A model generated the notes under the pieces. It was given only the letters and a program-made list of their open reading frames with translations, was not told the origin of the DNA and ran no database searches. From NCBI GenBank assembly GCA_042408595.1, contig JBHOQX010000079.1, positions 1 to 34,378 of the forward strand: a stretch of 34,378 nt of DNA. The letters are read 5' to 3'. Shown piece by piece: positions 22,539 through 29,915 of this stretch. The position numbers and the translations under genes were made by a program. Each line of letters opens with the position of its first letter. The first letter of the stretch is position 1. Origin of the DNA: JBHOQX01 sp042408595 (GTDB lineage: Bacteria > Chloroflexota > Chloroflexia > Chloroflexales > Roseiflexaceae).

Positions 22539-23876
22539 TCAATCCTCCCCCGGCTCCCCGGCCATGAGCACGGCGATCGGGCGCAGCCGGGCCACGCGGG
22601 CGATCAGGCCGGCCTCCTCCTGCAGGCGCACCACCCGCTCGATGTCCTTGTAGGCCTGCGGCGCTTCGTCGGCGGCGAGCCCCTCGGCCAGCACATCGCG
22701 TTCAGCCAGGAGCGCCCGTACCTCGCGCAGGCTGATTGTGTTGCGCGCCCAGGTGCGGCTGCCGCGCCGCCCCGCGCCGTGCGAGGAACTTTCGAGCGAC
22801 TCCGGCGCGCCCAGACCGACCACGATATACGAGGCGCTCGCCATGCTGCCAGGGATGATCCCCAACTCGCCGGCGGCGGCGGGCGTCGCCCCCTTGCGGT
22901 GGATCACCAGGTCGCCCACGCGCCAGGCGAAGTTGTGGTGGTTCTGCACGACCGTGCGCACGCCCAGGCCGGCATGGCGGGTGAAGAGCGCGTGGATCAC
23001 CTCGTGGTTGGCCCGGGCGAAATCGCCGCACAGCTCCATCGCCGCCAGGTACTCCTGCCCGGCCTCGCTGTCGATGTCGAGCCACTCGTACATCTTCGGC
23101 ACATGCGCCCGGCGCGCCGTCTCGCGCGCGGCCAGCCGCATGTAGTGGTTCGCCACGGCAAAGCCGACGCCACGCGAGCCGCTGTGCGTCAGCAGCGCGC
23201 AGAACCGCTCCGGGATTCCCGGCAGATCGGCGCGCAGCCGCTCGCCGATCACCAGCTCGGCGAAGTGGTTGCCGCCGCCGCTGGTCCCGAGCTGCGCCTC
23301 GGCTTTGGCGCGCAGCCCGCGGAGCTGCGCCGTCAGCCGCCAGCGCGGGTCGTCCAGGATCGGATGGTCGGCGCGGTAGCGGCGGGGCGCCCCGGCGCCG
23401 AAGGTCGTCACCCGCTTGAGCGTGTCGAACAGGCGGGCGCGCTCGGCATAGGCCGCGTCCGGTTCGATGTCGAGGATGGTGCAGTGCATCCGGCAGCCGA
23501 TATCCACCCCGACCATCGCCGGGGCGACGGCCCGGTGCGCCGCGAAGACCCCGCCGATCGGCAGGGCGTAGCCCTGGTGCGCGTCCGGCAGCAGCGCGCC
23601 GCGCACCGCGATCGGCAGGCGCAGCGCGGTCTCCATCTGCGCCAGTGCGCCGGGCTCGATGTCGGCGTCCGGCGTGCCAACCGTGCCGAAGACGCGGTAG
23701 GGTGCCGGGGTGTCGCGCATCCGCTCCAGGCGGGCCGGCGGGCCAAACTCGGCGGTGATCGCCGCCAGGATCGCCTCGCGGTCGCGCCCGGCCTTCTTCA
23801 AGGCGGCGGCGCGCCCGGCGATCGCGGTGAAGCGCGTGTCGCCCTTCCAGGGCGCGATGATCTCATGGGGTTTCAT
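22539..23876 (-). CDS. rtcB: RNA-splicing ligase RtcB (3'-phosphate/5'-hydroxyl ligase)
   Basis: A 445-residue protein with all RtcB landmarks: LLPDAHQGYALPIGGVFA, the metal-binding GVDIGCRMHC, LGTSGGGNHFAELV, LTHSGSRGVGFAVANHY, QNHHNFAW, HRKGATPA, and the guanylylated histidine in SSSHGAGRR. With GTP and Mn2+ it joins RNA ends bearing 3'-phosphate or 2',3'-cyclic phosphate to 5'-OH ends, in RNA repair or tRNA splicing. No archease or RtcA gene is next to it. Its ATG at 23876 directly follows the stop of a small upstream ORF (TAAATG), so translation is probably coupled. The protein lies on the opposite strand to the protease/inhibitor pair, with the two ends converging at 22472-22539. Confidence 0.93.
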   Translation of the reverse strand: MKPHEIIAPWKGDTRFTAIAGRAAALKKAGRDREAILAAITAEFGPPARLERMRDTPAPYRVFGTVGTPDADIEPGALAQMETALRLPIAVRGALLPDAHQGYALPIGGVFAAHRAVAPAMVGVDIGCRMHCTILDIEPDAAYAERARLFDTLKRVTTFGAGAPRRYRADHPILDDPRWRLTAQLRGLRAKAEAQLGTSGGGNHFAELVIGERLRADLPGIPERFCALLTHSGSRGVGFAVANHYMRLAARETARRAHVPKMYEWLDIDSEAGQEYLAAMELCGDFARANHEVIHALFTRHAGLGVRTVVQNHHNFAWRVGDLVIHRKGATPAAAGELGIIPGSMASASYIVVGLGAPESLESSSHGAGRRGSRTWARNTISLREVRALLAERDVLAEGLAADEAPQAYKDIERVVRLQEEAGLIARVARLRPIAVLMAGEPGED

Positions 23877-24092
23877 TTATCCAGCCGTCCAGCGTCGGTG
23901 CACCGGCGCTCCCTCGCGGGAGACGGTCGACGCGGCGCGATCGACATCCAGCTCAAACAACACGTAGCGCGCGGCGCGCGTGTACGCTGCGGCGTCGGCG
24001 GCAAGCCGGCGTGTCGTCGGGTCGTCGGTGAAACGGGCGCGCCCCGCGCTGCCAGCGTCAGGTCGGTTTCTTCCCAGGCCTTTCCAACTCAT
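23877..24092 (-). CDS. Small hypothetical protein abutting rtcB
   Basis: A 71-codon frame beginning MSWKGLGRNRPDAGSAGRAR, with a later stretch AAAYTRAARYVLFELDVDRA, and ending in a TAA that touches the rtcB ATG. It is not recognised. The middle looks like a real helix-strand pattern, but composition is Arg/Ala-rich and the last 20 codons (GAGCGCCGGTGCACCGACGC-type) resemble repeat words. Its ATG overlaps a stop (ATGA) of a short upstream frame reading DTRVEIGKRKKYVVP, which has no start and runs into the MITE-like element, so both may be pieces of an older gene. Existence as an expressed protein is uncertain. Confidence 0.35.
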   Translation of the reverse strand: MSWKGLGRNRPDAGSAGRARFTDDPTTRRLAADAAAYTRAARYVLFELDVDRAASTVSREGAPVHRRWTAG

Positions 24093-24151
24093 GGTACTAC
24101 GTATTTCTTTCGCTTGCCAATCTCCACGCGGGTATCGATCGTGGCTCAGAG

Positions 24152-24310
24152 GGCTGTCTGAAACGCGGCCAGCGGGGGTGGTGGGTGCTGCCGGCTCCCA
24201 GACGACCCCCCACCCTGCCGCGCGGTCGGCGGCCGCGCTGCCGACCGCGCGGCGGAACAGCAGGCGGTGTGGCGGGCGCTGCCCGCCACACCGCCCCGTT
24301 GCAGACAGCT
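24152..24310. repeat. MITE-like element, copy 2, with strong internal hairpins
   Basis: Terminal inverted repeats GCTGTCTGAAACG (24153-24165) and CGTTGCAGACAGC (24297-24309) match in 12 of 13 positions. Between them lie three stem-loops: GGGTGGTGGGT/ACCCCCCACCC (24176-24186 with 24205-24215, one mismatch), a perfect 14-bp stem (24217-24230 with 24240-24253), and a perfect 15-bp stem with a 3-base loop (24263-24295). Ends and one internal block match copy 1 at 4918-5028. No transposase is encoded. Confidence 0.65.
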
Positions 24311-24349
24311 GCTCAGGGGTGCAGGCGCGCCGCGCCCGCACCCCTGAGC
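24311..24349. terminator. Fourth hairpin, followed by TTTT on the plus strand
   Basis: GCTCAGGGGTGC (24311-24322) pairs with GCACCCCTGAGC (24338-24349), and inside GGCGCG pairs with CGCGCC; it is a stem of about 18 bp with one mismatch. CTGGTTTTC follows on the plus strand. It may be a terminator stopping plus-strand read-through, or simply part of the repeat block. Confidence 0.35.
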
Positions 24350-24527
24350 CTGGTTTTCGCCCCCGCCCTGTGTGCGGGTTGGGGTGAACAGATTTCGATC
24401 ACCCTACCTCTCGTCCTCCTCCACGCATACGGGAGAGCGCACGGGGGTGAGGGCGACGGCCTGTACAGCCTTGTCAGCATGCGGGAGTTATGCTCCCGCA
24501 CGGCAGCCCTGTTGTACACTTTTGGTA
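24350..24527. other. Spacer downstream of the DUF488 gene
   Basis: It contains a perfect hairpin TGCGGGAG-ttatg-CTCCCGCA (24480-24500), placed 28 bases after the DUF488 stop on the minus strand; a terminator without a U-tract is possible. The words CTCTCGTCCTCCTCC occur further left. No gene was recognised. Confidence 0.35.
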
Positions 24528-24980
24528 TTACAAGTGCTCGACGGCGATCGTCTCCCCGGCGAGGCGCTGCAGCTCCTCGGCGACCACCAACCGGTGGCAC
24601 GCGGCGGCATCGGCCTCGAAGCAGAGCAGCGCCGACGGGCGGGCCCGCGCCAGCTCCAGCGCCTCCGCCAGCGCCGCGGGCTGTTGTGCCAACAGGGCGC
24701 GCATCGCGGCGAAGAACGCCGGATAGTCGTGCGTCCGGCGCACCTCGTCGCGCAGCGGCTTGGGTGTGCCGAGCGCGGCGAGATGCACATAATCGATCCC
24801 GGCCTCCGCCAGGTGCGCCGCGAGCCGCTTCTTGCTGAAGTCCGGCTTGCGGCTGAACGGCAACTGGCGCACGTCGATGATCTGCGCGACGCCGTGGGCC
24901 TGCAACAGGTCGAGAAAGCTCGCGATGGTGTGCCCCTGGTAGCCGGCGGTAAAGAGCACGGTTTTGTGGTCGGGGTTCAC
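24528..24980 (-). CDS. DUF488 family protein
   Basis: A 150-residue protein with the DUF488 pattern: LFTAGYQGHTIASFLDLLQA, IIDVRQLPFSRKPDFSKKRL, GIDYVHLAALGTPKPLRDEV, and the near-terminal ALLCFEADAAACHRLVVAEE with the conserved Cys, Glu and Cys-His. Members are small cytoplasmic proteins of unknown biochemical role, often near DNA-repair or nucleotide genes. The start is GTG at 24980 because no ATG precedes the family N-terminus; the ribosome binding site is weak. The gene follows the oxidoreductase gene by 79 bp on the same strand and may share its transcript. Confidence 0.82.
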   Translation of the reverse strand: MNPDHKTVLFTAGYQGHTIASFLDLLQAHGVAQIIDVRQLPFSRKPDFSKKRLAAHLAEAGIDYVHLAALGTPKPLRDEVRRTHDYPAFFAAMRALLAQQPAALAEALELARARPSALLCFEADAAACHRLVVAEELQRLAGETIAVEHL

Positions 24981-25059
24981 GGTTCAGCATCTCATTCGCA
25001 GGGCGTACGCGGCCGCCCGCCGCACCTCCCACCGCGCCCGTCCCGCCATTCGGCACCTA

Positions 25060-26058
25060 TCACTCCACCCGCACCGGCTGCCCGTTCTGCGCCGCCGAGG
25101 CGCGAATGGCGTCCCACAGCCGGGCCATCCGCAGGCCGACCTCCGGTGGACTCGGGTTTGGCATCTCGCCGGCGCGCACCGCCAGAAACGTCTCCCACAC
25201 ATTGACCGGTTTCGGCAGCGTGAGGACCTCCGGCTCTGGCTCGCCAGCGCGCTGCACCTGGCAATAGTCGCCCCAGATGCCGGCGGTGACGATGCCGTGC
25301 TCGCAGAACACGCGAACCTCCGAGCCGGCCCCCGGGATCGCCTCGCCGCAGCCGTGGAGCGTCACCAGCGCGCCGTTCGCCAGCCGCCCGATCACCACCG
25401 CCAGCGTTTCCACCGGCCGCCCGTTGGTGTCGAACCAGGCCGCGACCTCGGCGAAATCCTGCCCGGCCAGGTCGGCGACGGTGTTGAGCATGTGCGCGCC
25501 GGTGTCGAAGAGGAAGCCGCCGCCGGAAAGCGCCGGCTCCTGCCGCCAGGTGCCGGCGGTCGCCGACCCCCAGTTTTGCCAGACGAGCGCGCTGATGCTG
25601 AGGAGCCGGCCAAGCTCGCCGGAGCGCAGCATCCGCTCGGCGGTGCGGATCCGTGGCGAGAGGCTGCCCTGGAACGCGACGACGACCGTACGCCCGGTGC
25701 GATCGCGTGCGGCGATCAGGCGGCGCGCCTCGTCGGCGGTCATCACCATCGGCTTTTCGAGCAGCACATCCGCGCCGGCCTCCAGGCAGGCGAGCGCCTG
25801 GGCGCAGTGGTAGGCATGCGGCGAGACGATAACGGCGGCATCCGGCGCGAATTGCGCCAGCATCCGCGCCAGGTCCGGCTCGTTCGGCGGGGGCTGGATG
25901 CCGGCCTCGCTGAACAGCGCGGCGGCCTGGAGATACGCCGCTTCGGACGGCTCGCAGATCGCGACGATCTCGGTCGAGTTGGGCTGCTCCAGGATGCGGC
26001 GGATGTGGCTGCGGGCCATGCCGCCGCAGCCGATGAGGGCGGCGCGTGCGGGATGCAT
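25060..26058 (-). CDS. Gfo/Idh/MocA-family oxidoreductase
   Basis: A 332-residue NAD(P)-dependent oxidoreductase. The Rossmann domain opens AALIGCGGMARSHIRRIL (GxGxxA type), then IVAICEPSEAAYLQAA, VSPHAYHCAQALACLEAGAD and the family signature VLLEKPMVMTADEARRLI, with the Lys of EKP that contacts cofactor and substrate. The C-terminal alpha/beta domain includes LSGGGFLFDTGAHMLNTVAD, with the Asp and His of the DTGxH site. Such enzymes oxidise or reduce sugars and inositols; the substrate cannot be deduced. Start ATG 26058 is preceded by AAGGAG at good spacing; an in-frame ATG at 26127 lies upstream of the promoter's predicted start and encodes no family residues. Confidence 0.87.
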   Translation of the reverse strand: MHPARAALIGCGGMARSHIRRILEQPNSTEIVAICEPSEAAYLQAAALFSEAGIQPPPNEPDLARMLAQFAPDAAVIVSPHAYHCAQALACLEAGADVLLEKPMVMTADEARRLIAARDRTGRTVVVAFQGSLSPRIRTAERMLRSGELGRLLSISALVWQNWGSATAGTWRQEPALSGGGFLFDTGAHMLNTVADLAGQDFAEVAAWFDTNGRPVETLAVVIGRLANGALVTLHGCGEAIPGAGSEVRVFCEHGIVTAGIWGDYCQVQRAGEPEPEVLTLPKPVNVWETFLAVRAGEMPNPSPPEVGLRMARLWDAIRASAAQNGQPVRVE

Positions 26059-26119
26059 CGGTGGCTCCTTGCTCTTGCAGAACGCGAGTAGAACGCGCGG
26101 CGCGGGCTGCCGGCAGGCG

Positions 26120-26131
26120 ATTATCATACCA
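26120..26131 (-). promoter_or_regulatory. Extended -10 promoter of the oxidoreductase gene
   Basis: TGGTATGAT on the minus strand (26131-26123), overlapping GATAAT (26125-26120). Either can serve as -10. The GC-rich surroundings give no -35. The leader would be about 55-60 nt. Confidence 0.4.
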
Positions 26132-26230
26132 CGGACGAAAAACCGGGCCAGCGCATCCGCCGACCCGGCTGTCTAACCCTTCCGTCAGTTGTGGCGCATT
26201 GCGTCGCCGCCCGTGGGGCAGGCCGGCGGG

Positions 26231-26797
26231 CTATTCCCCTACGGCGGGGACGATCAGGCCGTAGTTGCCGTCCTTGCGGCGATACAGGACATTGATCTGG
26301 CTGGTGTTGGCGTCGCGGAACACGAAGAAGTCGTGGCCGAGCAACTCCATCTGCTCTACCGCCTCGTCGCTGAACATCGGCTTGACATAGAACTCCTTGG
26401 TGCGGACGATCCGCGGCGCGGCCTCCTCGGCCATGGCGCCGTTCAGCTCCGGCGCGGCCGGGAGGGCGTCGCTGTCATGCCGCCGCGGGCGCCCGCGCCG
26501 CCAGTGCTTGTCCTTATAGCGCTTGATCTGGCGTTCGAGCGTCTCCTCGACAGCGTCGATCGCGGCATGCAGGTCCGGCGCGGTCTGGTCAGCGCGGACG
26601 ATCAGCCCGTGGGCGCCCTCCAGCGTTACCTGGACGCGCGTGACAGTCCCCTGATCGCGGCGCTGCTCTTCGGATACTTCAACGGTCGCTTTCTGGAGTT
26701 GGTCTTCGTAACGCTCGAGTTTACCGAGCTTTTCGAGAATAAACGCCTGCTGGCGCGGCGACACCTTGCCGTTGCGACTCTTGACCTGAAGCTCCAT
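26231..26797 (-). CDS. hpf: Ribosome hibernation promoting factor, long form
   Basis: A 188-residue protein of the long HPF class. The N-terminal S30AE domain (about 1-100) begins MELQVKSRNGKVSPRQQAFI and has EKLGKLERYEDQLQKATVEV, RVQVTLEGAHGLIVRADQTA, DLHAAIDAVEETLERQIKRY. A charged linker with RRGRPRRHDSD follows, then the C-terminal dimerisation domain (IVRTKEFYVKPMFSDEAVEQ, MELLGHDFFVFRDANTSQIN, VLYRRKDGNYGLIVP). Long HPF pairs ribosomes into inactive 100S dimers in slow growth. GGAGG lies before ATG 26797. The leader of about 250 nt upstream has three hairpins and a short Arg-rich ORF, which suggests post-transcriptional control. Confidence 0.92.
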   Translation of the reverse strand: MELQVKSRNGKVSPRQQAFILEKLGKLERYEDQLQKATVEVSEEQRRDQGTVTRVQVTLEGAHGLIVRADQTAPDLHAAIDAVEETLERQIKRYKDKHWRRGRPRRHDSDALPAAPELNGAMAEEAAPRIVRTKEFYVKPMFSDEAVEQMELLGHDFFVFRDANTSQINVLYRRKDGNYGLIVPAVGE

Positions 26798-26867
26798 CGC
26801 GCATTCCTCCTGCCGGCCGGCGGGCCGGAAATGGGCGGCGCGGCGGCGATGCCGCGCCAGATACACG

Positions 26868-27008
26868 ACGCCCTCAACCACAGAGCGTGGCTGAGGGCGT
26901 GCTGCTAGTGCAGTAACGTCGTGCGGCGTGCCGCACGGACGGGGCGGCGGTTGACGGAACGGGCCATAGACACTCCCCTCTTCTCGGCGTGGCCGGCTGC
27001 TGCCACGC
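26868..27008 (-). promoter_or_regulatory. Structured hpf leader with three hairpins
   Basis: In order of transcription: GCGTGGC/GCCACGC (27008-26987); CGTGCGGC/GCCGCACG (26937-26920), inside the short ORF; and a long stem beginning four bases after the short ORF's stop, with 9-bp outer arms (26900-26892 with 26876-26868) plus 4 bp inner (GTGG/CCAC) around a 5-base loop. The layout (short ORF, internal stem, post-stop stem, then hpf) recalls an attenuation or translation-coupled leader. There is no U-tract. Confidence 0.45.
26905..26967 (-). CDS. Candidate 20-residue Arg-rich leader peptide upstream of hpf
   Basis: ATG 26967 to TAG 26905, reading MARSVNRRPVRAARR then TTLLH: seven arginines in twenty residues. 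A strong ribosome binding site (GAGGGGAG, five to six bases before the ATG) is better than that of many genes in the window. It lies between the putative hpf promoter and hpf. It could be a regulatory upstream ORF or a small ribosome-associated peptide; no family is recognised. Length alone makes it uncertain. Confidence 0.45.
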   Translation of the reverse strand: MARSVNRRPVRAARRTTLLH

Positions 27009-27056
27009 GGCTGGCAGCGGGCATCCGTGAATGTGGCCGGGGTGTCAATGCCATGT

Positions 27057-27062
27057 ATTCTA
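27057..27062 (-). promoter_or_regulatory. -10 candidate for the hpf leader
   Basis: TAGAAT on the minus strand, about 90 bp before the short ORF and 260 bp before hpf. A TTGACA at 27048-27043 just downstream lacks a -10 at proper spacing. Confidence 0.35.
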
Positions 27063-27369
27063 CTACGCGCCAGGGCGAGTCGCAAGGGGGCGCGGGCAAC
27101 GATGTTGCAACCATCTGTGGACGAACCGCGAAGGGCAAGTATGACGAACGACGAGGATCACGAAGGACGAAGGACGACAGCTCGCTGTACCTGAGGTCCA
27201 GGCGCCGCAAACCGTGACGGCTTGCGTTCGTCGCCTTCGTCCCCTCGGGCTGAGCTTCGGGACGAAGCCCGGCTCAGGCCGGGGTTGCTCCTTGGTCCTC
27301 CATCCGTCCCTTGTCCTCCCCCTTTACCGCCCCTCATCCCTCGCTGTCGGCACGCTGACCGCTTGGGCT
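27063..27369. repeat. Short-word repeat spacer between hpf leader and acyl-CoA ligase
   Basis: This 307-bp stretch has no gene. Its left half carries ACGAAGG/ACGACGA words (GATCACGAAGGACGAAGGAC near 27155), its right half their complement TTCGTCGCCTTCGTCC (27228 onward), then TCCTCCATCCGTCCCTTGTC. The two halves form an imperfect inverted repeat. A small hairpin CTGAGcTTCG-gga-CGAAgcccggCTCAG sits near 27249-27276. Confidence 0.5.
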
Positions 27370-28998
27370 TCATGCCGTGGGCAGCCTGTGCTCCTTGTAC
27401 GCCTCGCGGAGCACCTTCTTATCGAATTTGCCGACGCTGGTCTTCGGCACGCTTTCGATAAACACGATATCGTCGGGCAACTGCCATTTTGCGACGCGCT
27501 CGCCGAGGAACGCAAGCAACTCGGCGGCGGTCAGGGTGTCACGATGCTCCGGGCGCGGCACGACGCACGCCAGCGGGCGCTCCTGCCATCTCGGGTGCGG
27601 CACAGCGATCACTGCCGCCTCCAACACCTTCGGATGGGCCATCAGCGCGTTCTCCAGTTCGACTGTCGAGATCCACTCGCCGCCGCTTTTCACCAGGTCT
27701 TTCGTCCGGTCGACGATCTGAATGTACCCGTCCGGGTCGATCGTTGCTACATCACCGGTGCGGAACCAGCCATCCTGGAAGGAGTCGGCGCCGCGCGGAT
27801 CGTTGTAATAGCCGCTGATCACCCATGGGCCGCGCACCTGCAATTCGCCGAAGCTCTGGCCGTCCCACGGCAGCTCGCGCCCGTCGGCGTCCACCACGCG
27901 CGCTTCGACGCCCGGCACCGGCGTGCCCTGTTTAGCGCGCACCGCGAAGCGCTCGTCCTCGCTCAGCGCATCCATATCAGCCTTGAGGCGCGACACCGAG
28001 CCGATCGGGGCCATCTCGGTCATGCCCCAGGCATGGAGGATCGGTACGCCGAACTGCCGCTCGTAGCGCTCGATCATGCTGCGCGGCGCCGCCGACCCGC
28101 CCACCGGCATGCATCGCAGGCTGGAGATGTCGTATGGCGTCTGCTCCAGCACCTGGAGCAGCCCCATCCAGATCGTCGGAACGCCGGCCGCCACCGTCAC
28201 CCGCTCGTCCTGGATGAGTCCGGCAAGGCTCGTGCCGTCCAGGAACGGGCCGGGGAAGACCAGCTTCGCGCCGGCGAGCGCTGCGGCGTGCGGCAGGCCC
28301 CAGGCGTTCGCGTGGAACATCGGCACCACTGGTAGCACCACGTCATGGTCGGTCAGACCGATGGTGTTGGCCAGGCAGACCATCATCGAATGGAGGAACA
28401 GGCCGCGGTGGGTGTAGACCGCGCCCTTCGGGTTGCCGGTGGTGCCGGAGGTGTAGCACATGGCCGCCGCGCGCCGCTCGTCGAGCTGCGGCCAGCCGTA
28501 GCTATCGTCCTCGCCCGCGAGGAGTTCCTCGTAGCTGATCGGGTTGGGCAGGCTGGTCTCCGGCAGCGGGCCGTCGCCCATGATCACGAAGTGGCGCACC
28601 GTCCGCAGCTGCGGCGCGACCTTCTCCAGCACCGGCACGAGCGAGGCATCGACGAAGATCACCTGATCTTCGGCATGGTTGGCGATGTAGGCCACCTGAT
28701 CGGGGAAGAGGCGGATGTTGAGCGTGTGCAGCACGCGGCCCGAGCATGGCGCGGCGAAGTAGATCTCCAGGTGGCGGCTGGTGTTCCAGGCGAAGGTCGC
28801 CACGCGCCCATCTGCGCTGCTGCCGAGCCGGTCAAGCGCGTGGGCCAGCCGGGCGGCGCGAGCGCAGACCTCGCCGTAGTTGGTGCGCCGGATGCCCTCG
28901 GCGGTCTTGGTGACGACCTCGACGCGCGGGTAGAGCCGGCGGGCCCGCTCGAAGATGTGCGTCAGCGTCAGCGGGTAGTCCATCATCAGACCATGCAT
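27370..28998 (-). CDS. Medium/long-chain fatty acyl-CoA ligase (AMP-forming)
   Basis: A 542-residue member of the ANL adenylating superfamily. The AMP-binding P-loop is CYTSGTTGNPKGAVYTHRG; further motifs are VVPMFHANAWGLPHAA, PVGGSAAP, HAWGMTEMAPIGSV, GELQVRGPWVISGYY, the Asp of WFRTGDVATIDPDGYIQI, and RTKDLVKSGGEWISTVELEN, with the catalytic C-terminal lysine in KTSVGKFDKKVLRE. This resembles AlkK/FadD-type ligases that activate medium- or long-chain fatty acids. It is cytoplasmic. ATG 28998 (MHGLMMDYPLTL) has AAGGAGG eight bases before it and matches the family N-terminus. It stands alone; no beta-oxidation gene is next to it. Upstream (28999-29176) are GATGACGAAGG/GACGACC words. Confidence 0.9.
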   Translation of the reverse strand: MHGLMMDYPLTLTHIFERARRLYPRVEVVTKTAEGIRRTNYGEVCARAARLAHALDRLGSSADGRVATFAWNTSRHLEIYFAAPCSGRVLHTLNIRLFPDQVAYIANHAEDQVIFVDASLVPVLEKVAPQLRTVRHFVIMGDGPLPETSLPNPISYEELLAGEDDSYGWPQLDERRAAAMCYTSGTTGNPKGAVYTHRGLFLHSMMVCLANTIGLTDHDVVLPVVPMFHANAWGLPHAAALAGAKLVFPGPFLDGTSLAGLIQDERVTVAAGVPTIWMGLLQVLEQTPYDISSLRCMPVGGSAAPRSMIERYERQFGVPILHAWGMTEMAPIGSVSRLKADMDALSEDERFAVRAKQGTPVPGVEARVVDADGRELPWDGQSFGELQVRGPWVISGYYNDPRGADSFQDGWFRTGDVATIDPDGYIQIVDRTKDLVKSGGEWISTVELENALMAHPKVLEAAVIAVPHPRWQERPLACVVPRPEHRDTLTAAELLAFLGERVAKWQLPDDIVFIESVPKTSVGKFDKKVLREAYKEHRLPTA

Positions 28999-29176
28999 GG
29001 TGCAGCCTCCTTGCAGCAGGGGGAAGGATTGAGGATGACGAAGGCGATCAACGACGATGACGACCGTCAGCTTTACCGAAGGTGCCTGCTGTCGTCCATC
29101 GTCGACCGCGATCAGCCCGTCTACCGCCATTCTACGCCCGACCAGCGTGTCCGTAAAGGGGTTGGGCGGCCCGCCG

Positions 29177-29185
29177 TGCTACAAT
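29177..29185 (+). promoter_or_regulatory. Extended -10 promoter of the HAD hydrolase gene
   Basis: TGCTACAAT, identical to the coaBC extended -10. No matching -35. Predicted start near 29192, leaving a leader of about 29 nt. Confidence 0.45.
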
Positions 29186-29220
29186 GGGCTTGTCTTCCAC
29201 GCCGTGACGGGAGCGAAGCG

Positions 29221-29832
29221 ATGGGCGCGATCACCACCCTGTTTTTCGATATCGGCGGGGTCGTTCTGACGAACGGCTGGGACCACGAGCAGCGCCAGGC
29301 GGTCGCCCGGGAGTTCGGCTTCGACTACGAGACGTTCGACGCTCGCCACCGGCAGGTGGCAGACACGCTGGAGCGCGGCCAGATGACGCTCCATGACTAC
29401 CTGCGCTGGACGCTGTTCTACGAGCCGCGGCCGTTCACCCTGGCCGAGATCGAGGCGGCGATGAAGGGACTGTCCGCGCCGCTGGACGATACGCTGGGAT
29501 TGGCGCGGGCCCTGCGGGCCGGCGGGCGCTACGCGTTGATGACGATCAACAACGAGTCGCGCGAGCTGAACGAGCACCGCATCCGCACCTTCGGGCTGCG
29601 GCAGGTGTTCAGCGCCTTCTTTTCCTCTTGCTATCTCGGCTTGGTCAAGCCGCAGCCGGAGCACTACCGCCGCGCACTCGACATCAGCCAGCGCGCGCCG
29701 GACGAGTGCCTGTACATCGATGATCGACCGATGAATGTCGAGGTCGCGCGCATCCTCGGGATGCACCCGGTGCGCTTCACCGACGCGGCGCAGCTCGCCG
29801 CCGATCTGCGGGCGGCAGGGGTGGAGTTCTGA
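29221..29832 (+). CDS. HAD-superfamily hydrolase (subfamily IA, YihX-like)
   Basis: A 203-residue phosphatase-like protein. Motif I is TLFFDIGGVVL with nucleophile Asp10; the usual second Asp is Gly12 (DxG), as often seen in YihX-type members described as FDxGGV. A helical cap follows (residues about 20-90), then motif II LMTINNES, motif III lysine in YLGLVKPQPEHYRRAL, and motif IV YIDDRPMNVEVARILGM. It probably acts on a small phosphorylated metabolite in the cytoplasm; the replaced second Asp may lower phosphatase activity. It is followed 149 bp later by a CPBP protease gene whose N-terminal codons repeat this gene's first codons (ATGGGCGCnAT). Confidence 0.87.
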   Translation: MGAITTLFFDIGGVVLTNGWDHEQRQAVAREFGFDYETFDARHRQVADTLERGQMTLHDYLRWTLFYEPRPFTLAEIEAAMKGLSAPLDDTLGLARALRAGGRYALMTINNESRELNEHRIRTFGLRQVFSAFFSSCYLGLVKPQPEHYRRALDISQRAPDECLYIDDRPMNVEVARILGMHPVRFTDAAQLAADLRAAGVEF

Positions 29833-29915
29833 GCGCGCCGGTCTCAGCGGCATGGCGCGGCACGCGTGAAGGCCGAGGCCATCGTATCGTGCATGGTTCA
29901 CCGGGTTCGCGTCGT

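Noticed and set aside
22779..24161. Long open frame on the plus strand opposite rtcB
   Set aside because: A shadow of rtcB; it also runs through the spacer repeat without a domain or a ribosome binding site.
24152..24349. CRISPR array
   Set aside because: The hairpins all differ in sequence and there are no regular repeats with spacers.
28345..29220. Plus-strand open frame leading into the HAD gene from inside the ligase gene
   Set aside because: The frame is continuous with the HAD gene only by chance; HAD homology begins exactly at ATG 29221, which has its own promoter.
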